A stretch of 10,671 bases of DNA from an uncultured Erysipelotrichaceae bacterium (GCA_937902945.1 CALEMD010000330.1:1-10671), one strand, 5' to 3'. Shown: positions 1 to 6,407, counted from the stretch's first letter. The notes: generated by a model from the letters alone, not told the origin. Numbers and translations are program-made.

Positions 1-212
1 CCCGAAAGGAACTTCAGCTGTTTGAACAGATCGCTCCTGAGAATGGAAACATTGAGGAACTGTTTACAGATAAGACACAGTCTGGACAGGAGACGGAAAC
101 AGGCGGTCAAAGCGGAACCGGTGAGGGATATGCCACCGACAACTATCAGGAAAAAGGTAACGCAGATGATACTGTTCCTGAGGCAACAAGTGAAGCAGAA
201 CCAGCTGAATGA
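1..212 (+). CDS. 3' end of unrecognised protein with acidic tail (partial)
   Basis: The reading frame that starts at base 3 is open from the window edge to a TGA at 210-212 and gives 69 residues with no start, so this is the C-terminal part of a gene that begins outside the window. It opens with a helical-looking stretch (RKELQLFEQIAPENG) and continues into a low-complexity tail rich in Glu, Gly, Thr and Asp that ends EAEPAE, which looks like a disordered C-terminus. I chose this frame over the overlapping frame 1, which stays open to 216, because that one gives an unnaturally Arg/Gln-rich product. No domain can be recognised. By analogy with B. subtilis gene order upstream of murC it could belong to the ytpP-ytpT neighbourhood, but nothing in the visible residues confirms this. 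Confidence 0.6.
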   Translation, partial: RKELQLFEQIAPENGNIEELFTDKTQSGQETETGGQSGTGEGYATDNYQEKGNADDTVPEATSEAEPAE

Positions 213-243
213 TTGAAAATGCGAATTGGAGAATCATATTGTC

Positions 244-272
244 TTAACAATCCAGCTAAAAAACGGTAGAAT
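244..272 (+). promoter_or_regulatory. Sigma-A-type promoter for the linker protein-murC unit
   Basis: TTAACA at 244-249 and TAGAAT at 267-272 are separated by 17 bases, the optimal spacing for a vegetative promoter. It lies in the 94-base gap between the upstream stop codon (210-212) and the ATG at 307. A Shine-Dalgarno AGAGAGG (291-297) follows, 9 bases before that ATG. The -35 has one mismatch and the -10 two mismatches to consensus. Confidence 0.5.
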
Positions 273-306
273 AAAGTAAGTTAATACGCAAGAGAGGAAA
301 AAACCC

Positions 307-1245
307 ATGCTCAAAAAATTGCAGAATCTTTTATTTGAAGATGAAGAAGTCATTGAAGAACAGGATACTGATGATATCGAAGAAGAGGTAAAACCAAAAC
401 CGAAACGTCAGGCACATAAGGTACATAGAGAAGAAGCTGAGGAACAGCCTGTTCCAGCAGAAAAAACTGAAAGGGCTGAGATGCAGAGAATTGATGTCAC
501 ACAGCCGATCTTAGTTCAGCCGACAGTCAAGAAGAGTCCAGTCAGTGAGTCTGTTTTCAAAGAGCCTTCTATACAGAGAGCTGAACCTCGCCCAATTGTA
601 AAAGAACCAATCAGCAGTGAGCCTGTAATTGGCGATAGAAGTCATTCTGAACCTGCTCAGGAGATTAAGAAACCATCTCTTGGCATCAATATCGATGAGG
701 TAGCAGGAACTGTTAAAACGGAAAAGCATATCAGTACACCGGCAGCAAAATCCGCACCTAGAAAAGAACCTGTTTCAGCGTCGGATTATGAATTCAGACC
801 GGTTATCAGTCCTATTTTTGGAATTGATGAAAAGGATATGTCTGCTGTCCAGACAACAAGCAAAATATCTGAAAACAGGTCAAAGAAGGAGGGGACTGAA
901 AGCAATGTCAAGCCGGTAATCTCTCCAATTTATGGTGCTAACAAAGAATCAGCTCCGTCAGCCATCCAAAATACAGTTGAAAAGAGCAATGAAATGGCAA
1001 AGATGATTCCGGATGCAGGAACAGCTGCAGCGGAAGAAGATGTGCCGGCATTTTCACTGGATGATATTCTGAAAGTCCGTGATGAGGAATTTGCTCAGGA
1101 AACGAAAGATAATAAACAGACAGATACCAGTCTGGATGCTCTGTTCAATGATATGGATGAAAACAGTGATGATTCTACAGTTGTTATAAACAACAGGAAC
1201 CTCAGCCTTTTTGATGGTACTGATGGAGATAATGACAAGAAATAG
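307..1245 (+). CDS. Acidic, probably disordered linker-type protein with two ISPI(F/Y)G motifs
   Basis: This 312-residue protein is not recognised as a named family. It opens with a short amphipathic stretch (MLKKLQNLLF), followed by an acidic block (residues 11-28). A long Pro/Glu/Lys/Ser-rich region without predicted fold follows, with Pro-Val/Ile pairs at about 66-107. Two near-identical motifs stand out: FRPVISPIFG (163-172) and VKPVISPIYG (201-210). Near the C-terminus are two related acidic-hydrophobic motifs, SLDDIL (250-255) and SLDALF (275-280). There is no signal peptide or membrane segment, so it should be cytosolic and may peripherally bind membrane through its N-terminus. It sits directly before murC, where B. 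subtilis has sftA (FtsK-like translocase) and ytpT. From memory, Firmicutes SftA proteins carry a similar SPIYG element in their N-terminal linker, so this could be a motor-less relative or a scaffold that presents short binding motifs. That is inference. The start is supported by AGAGAGG 9 bases upstream. Confidence 0.8.
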   Translation: MLKKLQNLLFEDEEVIEEQDTDDIEEEVKPKPKRQAHKVHREEAEEQPVPAEKTERAEMQRIDVTQPILVQPTVKKSPVSESVFKEPSIQRAEPRPIVKEPISSEPVIGDRSHSEPAQEIKKPSLGINIDEVAGTVKTEKHISTPAAKSAPRKEPVSASDYEFRPVISPIFGIDEKDMSAVQTTSKISENRSKKEGTESNVKPVISPIYGANKESAPSAIQNTVEKSNEMAKMIPDAGTAAAEEDVPAFSLDDILKVRDEEFAQETKDNKQTDTSLDALFNDMDENSDDSTVVINNRNLSLFDGTDGDNDKK

Positions 1246-2550
1246 TATGTATTACTTCATAGGAATAAAAGGAACTGGAATGGCTTCGCTGGCCTGCATG
1301 CTTAAAGATCTTGGCAATGAAGTATCTGGCAGCGATCTGGATAAGCATTTCTTTACTGAAGATGTGCTTCGGCAGAGGTCTATTCCAATTCTTTCTTTTG
1401 ATCCGGCTAACATTCATGATGGCATGAATGTTATTATCGGAAATGCTTTTCTTGAGGATTTTCCTGAGGTAATTGCCGCTAGGAACAATCCTACATGCAT
1501 CTGTCATAGATATCATGAGTTTGTTGGTGAATTTCTAAGTCCCTATCATACAATTGCAGTTGCAGGAAGTCATGGAAAAACGACTACAACGGGCATGGCC
1601 GCAAGCATGCTGCAGGAAGTAGGAGAAACGGGATATCTGATCGGAGACGGCACTGGACATATAACAAAGACTTCAAAGTACTTCTGTCTTGAAGCAGATG
1701 AATTCAGAAGACATTTTCTTGCATATCATCCTGATTATGCAATTATTACAAATGTAGATATTGATCATGTTGATTATTTCCGCGATGAAGCTGATTATCG
1801 CAGTGCATATGAGCAGTTTTCATGCAATGTAAAGAAAGCCTTGATTATTTTTGGCGAAGACAGTCAGGCTCGTATGCTGAAATTAAGCTGCCCGCATTAC
1901 TGGTACGGACTTGAAGAGAGTGATGATATTCAAGCTGTCAATGTTCAGGAAAATAAGGATGGAATGCAGTTTGATGTGCTGTTTGAAAAGAAATACTTTG
2001 CACATTTCAATCTGCCGTTTGTTGGGCACCATCTGCTGCTGAATTCGCTCGCTGTCATAGGCATAGGAATTCTAGAGAACGCATCGGCCGATTCAATTGA
2101 AAAGGGTCTCAGCAGTTTTCATGGTACAAAACGCAGATTTGCTGTTGAACAGAAGGGCGAAAACATATTTGTAGATGATTACGCACATCATCCTACTGAG
2201 GTAGGCGTTACCATAGATACAGCTCGCCTTCGATTCCCTGAGCGCAAACTGGTTGCAGTATTCAAACCGCACCGTGCCTCTAGAGTAAGATATTTTGCAG
2301 ATGATTTTGCGAAACGGCTTAAGCAGATAAAGTCTATCTGTGTGATTTCACCAGCATTGATGATAAGCAGGACGGAACAGATATTGATATTACATACCTG
2401 CAGAAACGAATACCTGGATCTGCTGTTCTGCCTGAGAATGAGACAGGAGCAAAGATGCTTGCTGAAGAAAAACCGGCTGTATTTCTATTCATGTCCAGCA
2501 AGGATATTTATGGTTTGGCTGAACTTGTAAAGCGCTATCAAAAATCTTGA
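1232..2550 (+). pseudogene. murC: UDP-N-acetylmuramate--L-alanine ligase, frameshifted
   Basis: MurC adds L-alanine to UDP-MurNAc in an ATP-dependent cytosolic step of peptidoglycan synthesis. Counting from ATG 1232, the Rossmann-like UDP-binding start is FIGIKGTGM (residues 9-17). The ATP P-loop is GSHGKTTTT (112-120), then LEADEFRRHF (153-162), TNVDIDHVDYF (173-183), VDDYAHHPTE (314-323) and FKPHRASR (344-351), all in family order. Frame 2 departs from the family after residue 364 (AAG 2321-2323) and runs 68 aberrant codons to TAA 2528-2530. The expected C-terminal domain lies in frame 1, from GCA 2323 (ADKVYLCDFTS...) to TGA 2548-2550, a -1 change best explained by loss of one or four bases. 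Combined length is about 440 residues, normal for MurC. ATG 1247, just after the upstream stop codon, is an alternative start, since family members begin only a few residues before the FIGIKG motif. ATG 1232 overlaps the upstream gene by 14 bases with GGAG only 3 bases before it. Confidence 0.9.
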
Positions 2551-2575
2551 AAATATTTTCATAATAATTTATACT
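2547..2575 (+). promoter_or_regulatory. Sigma-A-type promoter for ytxG-like/ytxH-position/ccpA unit
   Basis: TTGAAA (2547-2552) and TATACT (2570-2575) are 17 bases apart, with a very AT-rich spacer. Each hexamer has a single mismatch to consensus. The -35 contains the TGA stop codon of the restored murC frame. The transcript would begin near 2582, close to the ribosome binding site of the next gene, so the leader is very short. Confidence 0.6.
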
Positions 2576-2583
2576 GAATTTGC

Positions 2584-2590
2584 GAGGTGA
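2584..2590 (+). promoter_or_regulatory. Ribosome binding site that fixes the ytxG-like start at ATG 2597
   Basis: GAGGTGA at 2584-2590 lies 6 bases before ATG 2597. An in-frame TTG at 2591 directly abuts this sequence and would have no spacing, so ATG 2597 is the better start, shortening the longest open frame by two codons. Confidence 0.7.
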
Positions 2591-2596
2591 TTGAAT

Positions 2597-3025
2597 ATGG
2601 ATGCTTTATTGCTTGCGCTTCAGAATGTATGCTCACAGCTCCTTCCTATTGTGGGCGCATTGGCTTTGGTGTTTCTTTGCATACTGCTAAAAAAGGTATG
2701 GAAGCTGATTGATCAGATAACAGTTACAGTTAAAAGCCTTGATCCTACAATCAAACTTGTTGATCAGTCGATAGAAAAAGTACAGGCACCGCTTGATACT
2801 GTCATTAAAGTCAGCCATACTGTTGATCAAGTTCATGACAAGACTGTAGATTCGGTCAATAAGGCCGCGCAATTTGTCAATGAGAATATCGATCATCTGA
2901 AGGATGCTATGAAGTCAAAGGATAATCCTAATCATTTTGAAACTATTGTACCTGATGTTGAACCTGCTGCAGCAAATGAAAAGCCTGCTGAGACGCAGAC
3001 AGTAAAGGAGAATATACAGAAATGA
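2597..3025 (+). CDS. DUF948/YtxG-like membrane-anchored coiled-coil protein
   Basis: This 142-residue protein has one N-terminal hydrophobic segment (about residues 12-32, PIVGALALVFLCILL) followed directly by lysines. A long helical region (about 36-108) follows with repeated spacing of Val/Ile/Leu and the words VDQS, TVDQ, SVNK, typical of DUF948 proteins. The last 30 residues are Pro/Glu/Ala/Thr-rich and probably disordered. It should be a single-span membrane protein with a cytosolic coiled coil, as is usual for this family, though orientation cannot be proven. Its place between murC and ccpA matches B. subtilis ytxG, a general-stress gene. The role of the family is poorly defined, and I infer a structural or envelope-associated function. 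Its TGA (3023-3025) overlaps the next ATG (3022), so the two proteins are translationally coupled. Confidence 0.75.
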   Translation: MDALLLALQNVCSQLLPIVGALALVFLCILLKKVWKLIDQITVTVKSLDPTIKLVDQSIEKVQAPLDTVIKVSHTVDQVHDKTVDSVNKAAQFVNENIDHLKDAMKSKDNPNHFETIVPDVEPAAANEKPAETQTVKENIQK

Positions 3026-3780
3026 GTGAAGAGAAAAAGGATTCAGCTGAAAACACAGAAGTAAAACAGGAAACTGCCGAAAAGACAGAAACAGACAATA
3101 AAAAGGAACCAATTGAATCAATCGAAAAGACTGTAGAAGATTTAAAGCGCAAGATTGAAGAAATCAGTGCGGATAATGACGATGATGATGAACCAGAACT
3201 GAATATTCCTGAATTTAAGGCAAAGACAGAAAAGAAAGAAAAAATTGCCGAAATTAAAGATACAGCAATTAAGACTGTGAATGACTCAATTGATGAAATC
3301 AAGAAAAAATCTGAACAGTTCGCAAACAGCAAAGAAGTGCAGAATACAATTGCATTTCTGAAGCAGAATGCAGTGAAAGCGGTTGATGCAGCTAAAGCGA
3401 AAATTTCGGAAATCAAAAATGATCCGAATCTGCAGAAGAATTTTGATGATGCAAGCAAGAAGACAACTGAAACTATCAAGAAGGCTTCTGATGCTACAAT
3501 TCAGAAATGCAAGGACGCAGGTGATGCAACTATGAAATATGTAAACAGCAAACTTGATGAACCTGGCAATGAAGATCTGAAGAAGAAACTGTCAGATGCT
3601 GGTGAAAAACTTAGTGAAGGAACAGCGGCTGCGAAGAAGTCAATTGATGAATTCATGGCAAAACCGGAAGTACAGGAACGTCTTGATAAAGCGAAAGATA
3701 CAACAATTGATCTAGCTGAAAAAGGGACAAAGGCACTGAAGGATTGGCTGCGACCTGATAATAAGGATGAAGATAAGTAA
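3022..3780 (+). CDS. Hydrophilic helical-repeat protein in the ytxH position
   Basis: This 252-residue, strongly charged protein lacks a signal peptide or membrane segment. Residues 1-60 are Glu/Lys-rich and end in an acidic DNDDDDEPE block. Residues 97-243 contain about four degenerate units of 30-46 residues. Each has a helix-breaking Pro or Asn/Ser, then a pattern like EVQ..LD.AK..T, then a Lys/Ala/Thr helix. Unit starts are near 97 (SEQFANSKEVQ), 128 (ISEIKNDPNLQ), 174 (VNSKLDEPGNEDL) and 208 (IDEFMAKPEVQ). Such 11-mer-like, Ala/Lys/Thr-rich amphipathic helices recall YtxH, apolipoprotein-like or LEA-type proteins. Assignment to YtxH rests mainly on position after the ytxG-like gene and before ccpA, since typical YtxH has an N-terminal membrane segment that this one lacks. 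The coupled membrane partner upstream may recruit it. The 4-base ATGA overlap indicates translational coupling. Function is unknown. Confidence 0.7.
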   Translation: MSEEKKDSAENTEVKQETAEKTETDNKKEPIESIEKTVEDLKRKIEEISADNDDDDEPELNIPEFKAKTEKKEKIAEIKDTAIKTVNDSIDEIKKKSEQFANSKEVQNTIAFLKQNAVKAVDAAKAKISEIKNDPNLQKNFDDASKKTTETIKKASDATIQKCKDAGDATMKYVNSKLDEPGNEDLKKKLSDAGEKLSEGTAAAKKSIDEFMAKPEVQERLDKAKDTTIDLAEKGTKALKDWLRPDNKDEDK

Positions 3781-3810
3781 TAATTCCAATTAACTGAAAG
3801 GAGTCGTGGA

Positions 3811-4803
3811 ATGAAGCGAGTAACAATTTATGATGTTGCTAAAGATGCAGGAGTTTCTCTAGCAACTGTATCCCGTGTTATCAATGGCAGTGATGTTGTA
3901 AAGACACCTACAAAGGAAAGGGTACAGGCATCAATAGAAAAACTTGGCTATAAGCCAAACGCAATAGCACAGGGATTGGCACTGCAGAAAACTACAACGA
4001 TTGCACTCGTCATTCCAGAAGCCAGTTTTACCTATACAGGACAGATCATCAATGGTCTTATAGATGTTGCCAAAATATACAATTACAACATTATGCTGCA
4101 TACGATTACGGAAGGCATTACAAGTATCAAAGATGTTATTGAGGATATCATCAAATCCAGAGTTGATGGAGTGATAATCTATAATAACAAACTGGATATG
4201 AGTGAAATGGCTGAGCTATCTAATTTCAGCATTCCTATTGTCGTAATTGGAAATAAAGTGAAGGGTGAAAATGTATCCTGTGTCTATGTAAATATTGAAA
4301 AAGCACTGAAAGAGCTTGCTTTGAAGTATCTTGAAGAAGGCAAGACTAAAATTGCTATTCTCGAAGATAGAAAGAATCACTATTCCTGTGAGCAGATGGT
4401 AAAAGGTGTTAAAGCAGCATTTGCCAGCAAAGGTCTTAAGTTTGATTCCTATCTGAAGATTCCTGATACAGATCGTACATCTTATGCATTCTTGAGCAAA
4501 TGGCTTAAGGATCATAAATATGACCTGATGATTGGAAACAGAGACTCACAGGCTATGGCAATACTGAATGCTGCTCGTGAGAATAACATTAAGGTTCCTG
4601 AGAATATGGAAGTTGTATGCATCATTGATACGAAGTACAATTCAATGGTTCGCCCTCAGCTGTCCAGCTTCTCAATACCTTCATACGATCTTGGTGCAGT
4701 ATCGATGAGAGTTATGACTAAGATGCTGAAAAATGAACCTGATGGAGATCATGAAATAGAATTGAGCTATCTGTTTACACCGCGTCAGTCAACGAAAAAT
4801 TGA
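3811..4803 (+). CDS. ccpA: Catabolite control protein A (LacI family)
   Basis: This 330-residue protein is a full-length LacI/GalR regulator. The helix-turn-helix is at about residues 4-24 (VTIYDVAKDAGVSLATVSRV). The hinge helix YKPNAIAQGLA (48-58) carries the Leu that inserts in the operator minor groove. The rest is a periplasmic-binding-protein-like core. CcpA rather than a sugar-specific repressor is favoured by the near-identity of the N-terminal 60 residues to B. subtilis CcpA, the C-terminal stretch DLGAVSMRVMTK that corresponds to the surface binding HPr-Ser46-P, the ending PRQSTK, and the murC-ytxG-ytxH-ccpA order. As CcpA it would bind cre sites with HPr-Ser-P and repress or activate carbon-use genes. 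AAAGGAG (3797-3803) lies 7 bases before ATG. It follows the previous gene by 30 bases without its own clear promoter, so cotranscription is likely. Confidence 0.88.
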   Translation: MKRVTIYDVAKDAGVSLATVSRVINGSDVVKTPTKERVQASIEKLGYKPNAIAQGLALQKTTTIALVIPEASFTYTGQIINGLIDVAKIYNYNIMLHTITEGITSIKDVIEDIIKSRVDGVIIYNNKLDMSEMAELSNFSIPIVVIGNKVKGENVSCVYVNIEKALKELALKYLEEGKTKIAILEDRKNHYSCEQMVKGVKAAFASKGLKFDSYLKIPDTDRTSYAFLSKWLKDHKYDLMIGNRDSQAMAILNAARENNIKVPENMEVVCIIDTKYNSMVRPQLSSFSIPSYDLGAVSMRVMTKMLKNEPDGDHEIELSYLFTPRQSTKN

Positions 4804-4827
4804 CTTTGGCACTGAATGATTTATAAT
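4800..4827 (+). promoter_or_regulatory. Sigma-A-type promoter of the tyrS T-box leader
   Basis: TTGACT (4800-4805) and a perfect TATAAT (4822-4827) are separated by 16 bases. The -35 contains the TGA stop codon of ccpA (4801-4803). Transcription should start near 4834 and produce the T-box leader, making tyrS independent of ccpA transcription, although no terminator after ccpA was seen. Confidence 0.7.
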
Positions 4828-4833
4828 TTCTTT

Positions 4834-5034
4834 GCGTAGATTGGAAATAGTAGCTGCTGTAGGCAACCAGAGAGATCCTGGATGGTGAAAAGGATCAGCT
4901 GAAAACAGTGAATACACCCATGAGCATTCTGCAATACAGAACGATACTCTTGCGTTAAAAGAGATGAGTGCACAGAATGATGTGAACTAAGGTGGTACCG
5001 CGTGAAAGCGTCCTTAGATTTGGACGCTTTTTTT
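4834..5034 (+). promoter_or_regulatory. Tyrosine T-box riboswitch leader
   Basis: The leader between ccpA and tyrS has the signature T-box sequence AAGGTGGTACCGCG (4989-5002) with the TGGT bulge (4993-4996) that pairs with the uncharged tRNA acceptor end. The antiterminator can form by CTAAGG (4987-4992) pairing with CCTTAG (5012-5017), and is mutually exclusive with the terminator at 5005-5034. Stem I includes AGAGAG (4870-4875) and an apical hairpin GATCC/GGATC (4874-4878 with 4891-4895). The specifier is read as UAC at 4913-4915 in the context GUGAAUACACCC, a tyrosine codon followed by the usual A. Uncharged tRNA-Tyr would stabilise the antiterminator and let transcription proceed into tyrS. 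The 5' end is inferred from the promoter. Confidence 0.92.
5005..5034 (+). terminator. T-box-controlled intrinsic terminator before tyrS
   Basis: AAAGCGTCC (5005-5013) and GGACGCTTT (5022-5030) form a perfect 9-bp stem around an 8-base loop, followed by more T residues through 5034. Its 5' arm shares bases 5012-5013 with the antiterminator helix, so only one of the two structures can form. Confidence 0.9.
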
Positions 5035-5041
5035 ATTACTC

Positions 5042-5047
5042 AGGAGG
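5042..5047 (+). promoter_or_regulatory. Ribosome binding site that fixes the tyrS start at ATG 5056
   Basis: A full AGGAGG (5042-5047) lies 8 bases before ATG 5056. The open frame extends upstream to a possible GTG at 5002, but that would begin inside the T-box sequence and translate the terminator hairpin, so it is rejected. Confidence 0.85.
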
Positions 5048-5055
5048 AAAGAGAA

Positions 5056-6303
5056 ATGGATTTTTTTGAAGAATTGCAATGGCGTGGACTTGTAAAAGAT
5101 GTAACAGATGCAGAAGGCATTCAGGAGAGATTCAAAAAACCTGTAACCTGCTACTGCGGAATCGATCCGACTGCAGATTCACTGCATATTGGACATCTGC
5201 AGCAGGTACTGCTTCTCAGAAGGTATCAGATGGCAGGCCACAGGGTTATAGCTGTATGCGGAGGAGCAACCGGCATGATCGGGGATCCGCGTCCTACTAC
5301 TGAACGGAAGCTTCTGACACTAGAACAGGTGGCTGAAAATGTCAGATGCATAAAAAAACAGGTTGAACATTTTGTTGATTTCAGTGATCCTGAAAAGGGT
5401 CTTATGGTCAATAACCATGACTGGTTTGGAAATATGTCTATATTGGAATTTCTCAGAGACTATGGCAAATACTTTAATATTGCCAATATGATAAGCAAAG
5501 AGACAATTTCAAAAAGACTGGAGTCAGGCATATCATTTACTGAATTTACATATACAATCATGCAGGCGATCGATTGGCTGCATCTGTACAGAACATATAA
5601 CTGCGAAGTACAGTTCGGCGGCAGCGACCAGTGGGGCAATTTAGTTTCCGGTTCTGACTTGATCCGCAAAGTCTGCGGTGAACAGGCAAAAGTATACGGT
5701 ATTACTTCTCCATTGATTACAAAGAGTGACGGCAGCAAGTTTGGCAAGAGTGAAGGCGGAAATATCTGGCTTGATCCTGAACGGACATCGGCTTATGAAT
5801 TCTATCAGTTCTGGGTCAATACGGCCGACAGCGATATTATTTCTCTGCTGAAGAGACTCTCCATGAGAAGTCCGGAAGAAATAATGGATTTGGAAAAGAG
5901 TCTGCAGGCGGAACCGGAAAAGAGACTTGCGCAGATTGCACTTGCGGAAGAACTGACAGAACTTGTCCACGGACATGAAGGTGTTCTTAGAGCACAGAAG
6001 ATCACTGATACGCTGTTTCATGGGTCCATTAAGGATCTGAGTGTTGAAGAAATCAAAGAAGGTCTTAAGGATGCAAAGAAGAGTCAGATCGAGGATGGCA
6101 TGATTCTTACTGATGTACTGCTTGCTGCAGGCATTGCACCAAGCAAACGAGAAGCAAGACAGCTGATACAGAATGGATCTATACAGATCAATGGTGATAA
6201 AGTAACGGAAGCTGATTTTGCACTCCAAAAGAAGGATGCTTTGAATCAGGAAATCAGCATTATCAAAAAAGGAAAGAAAAACTATTTCGTACTGACATTC
6301 TGA
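5056..6303 (+). CDS. tyrS: Tyrosine--tRNA ligase
   Basis: TyrS activates tyrosine with ATP and charges tRNA-Tyr in the cytosol. The 415-residue product is the usual length for bacterial class Ic TyrS. The Rossmann catalytic core begins with CGIDPTADSLHIGH, placing the HIGH motif at residues 44-47. The tyrosine and tRNA pocket region includes ATGMIGDP (71-78) and QFGGSDQWGN (186-195). The KMSKS loop appears as KFGKS (228-232), a common bacterial TyrS variant. The C-terminal S4 RNA-binding domain (about 350-415) contains APSKREARQLIQNGSIQING. The start is set by AGGAGG 8 bases upstream and excludes the in-frame extension into the leader. Expression is controlled by the tyrosine T-box immediately upstream, and the gene is closed by a strong terminator, so it is probably a single-gene transcript. 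Confidence 0.97.
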   Translation: MDFFEELQWRGLVKDVTDAEGIQERFKKPVTCYCGIDPTADSLHIGHLQQVLLLRRYQMAGHRVIAVCGGATGMIGDPRPTTERKLLTLEQVAENVRCIKKQVEHFVDFSDPEKGLMVNNHDWFGNMSILEFLRDYGKYFNIANMISKETISKRLESGISFTEFTYTIMQAIDWLHLYRTYNCEVQFGGSDQWGNLVSGSDLIRKVCGEQAKVYGITSPLITKSDGSKFGKSEGGNIWLDPERTSAYEFYQFWVNTADSDIISLLKRLSMRSPEEIMDLEKSLQAEPEKRLAQIALAEELTELVHGHEGVLRAQKITDTLFHGSIKDLSVEEIKEGLKDAKKSQIEDGMILTDVLLAAGIAPSKREARQLIQNGSIQINGDKVTEADFALQKKDALNQEISIIKKGKKNYFVLTF

Positions 6304-6309
6304 AATTAG

Positions 6310-6361
6310 AAAGTGTCATCAGAATACTGCTCCATATGAGGACGTTCTGATGACGCTTTTT
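6310..6361 (+). terminator. Intrinsic terminator after tyrS
   Basis: AAAGTGTCATCAGAA (6310-6324) pairs with TTCTGATGACGCTTT (6345-6359) over 15 positions with one G-U pair. The loop is 20 bases, and the 3' arm continues into a T-rich run (TTTTTCTTT). It starts 6 bases after the tyrS stop codon. The A-run at the 5' side makes it potentially bidirectional, but no gene opposes it here. Confidence 0.9.
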
Positions 6362-6363
6362 CT

Positions 6364-6390
6364 TTGGCAATGGAAGGAGTATGGTATAAT
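6364..6390 (+). promoter_or_regulatory. Extended -10 promoter of the lipoprotein-murJ-rsuA operon
   Basis: A perfect TATAAT (6385-6390) is preceded by TGG (6382-6384), an extended -10 element. A TTGGCA -35 (6364-6369) sits 15 bases upstream, slightly short, which the TG element can compensate. The predicted start near 6397 leaves only about 11 bases before ATG 6408. Confidence 0.6.
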
Positions 6391-6407
6391 GCGTAAGAGG
6401 TTAAATT

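Noticed and set aside
22..216. A 64-codon open frame in frame 1 starting with TTG
   Set aside because: Its product is rich in Arg, Gln and Leu with no plausible fold or ribosome binding site. Frame 3 over the same bases gives a natural acidic C-terminus that continues from the window edge.
2318..2335. Programmed -1 ribosomal frameshifting in murC
   Set aside because: No in-frame X XXY YYZ slippery heptamer is present (codons are CTT AAG CAG ATA AAG), and MurC families are not known for recoding. It is kept only as a less likely explanation of the frame change.
3373..3389. Possible cre-like site TGAAAGCGGTTGATGCA
   Set aside because: It lacks the CA at the position required by the cre consensus and lies deep within a coding region.
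2943..3479. 178-codon open frame on the minus strand
   Set aside because: It is a shadow of the Glu/Lys-rich genes on the plus strand. Its Ser/Phe-rich composition is what reverse-complemented GAA/AAA codons give, and no ribosome binding site or family match is visible.
5002..5055. Longer N-terminus for TyrS starting at GTG 5002
   Set aside because: It would start inside the T-box consensus and translate the terminator hairpin. AGGAGG at 5042-5047 points to ATG 5056, and the protein then has normal family length.
5641..6228. 195-codon open frame on the minus strand within tyrS
   Set aside because: It lies wholly antisense to a confident TyrS and has no recognisable motif or start signal.
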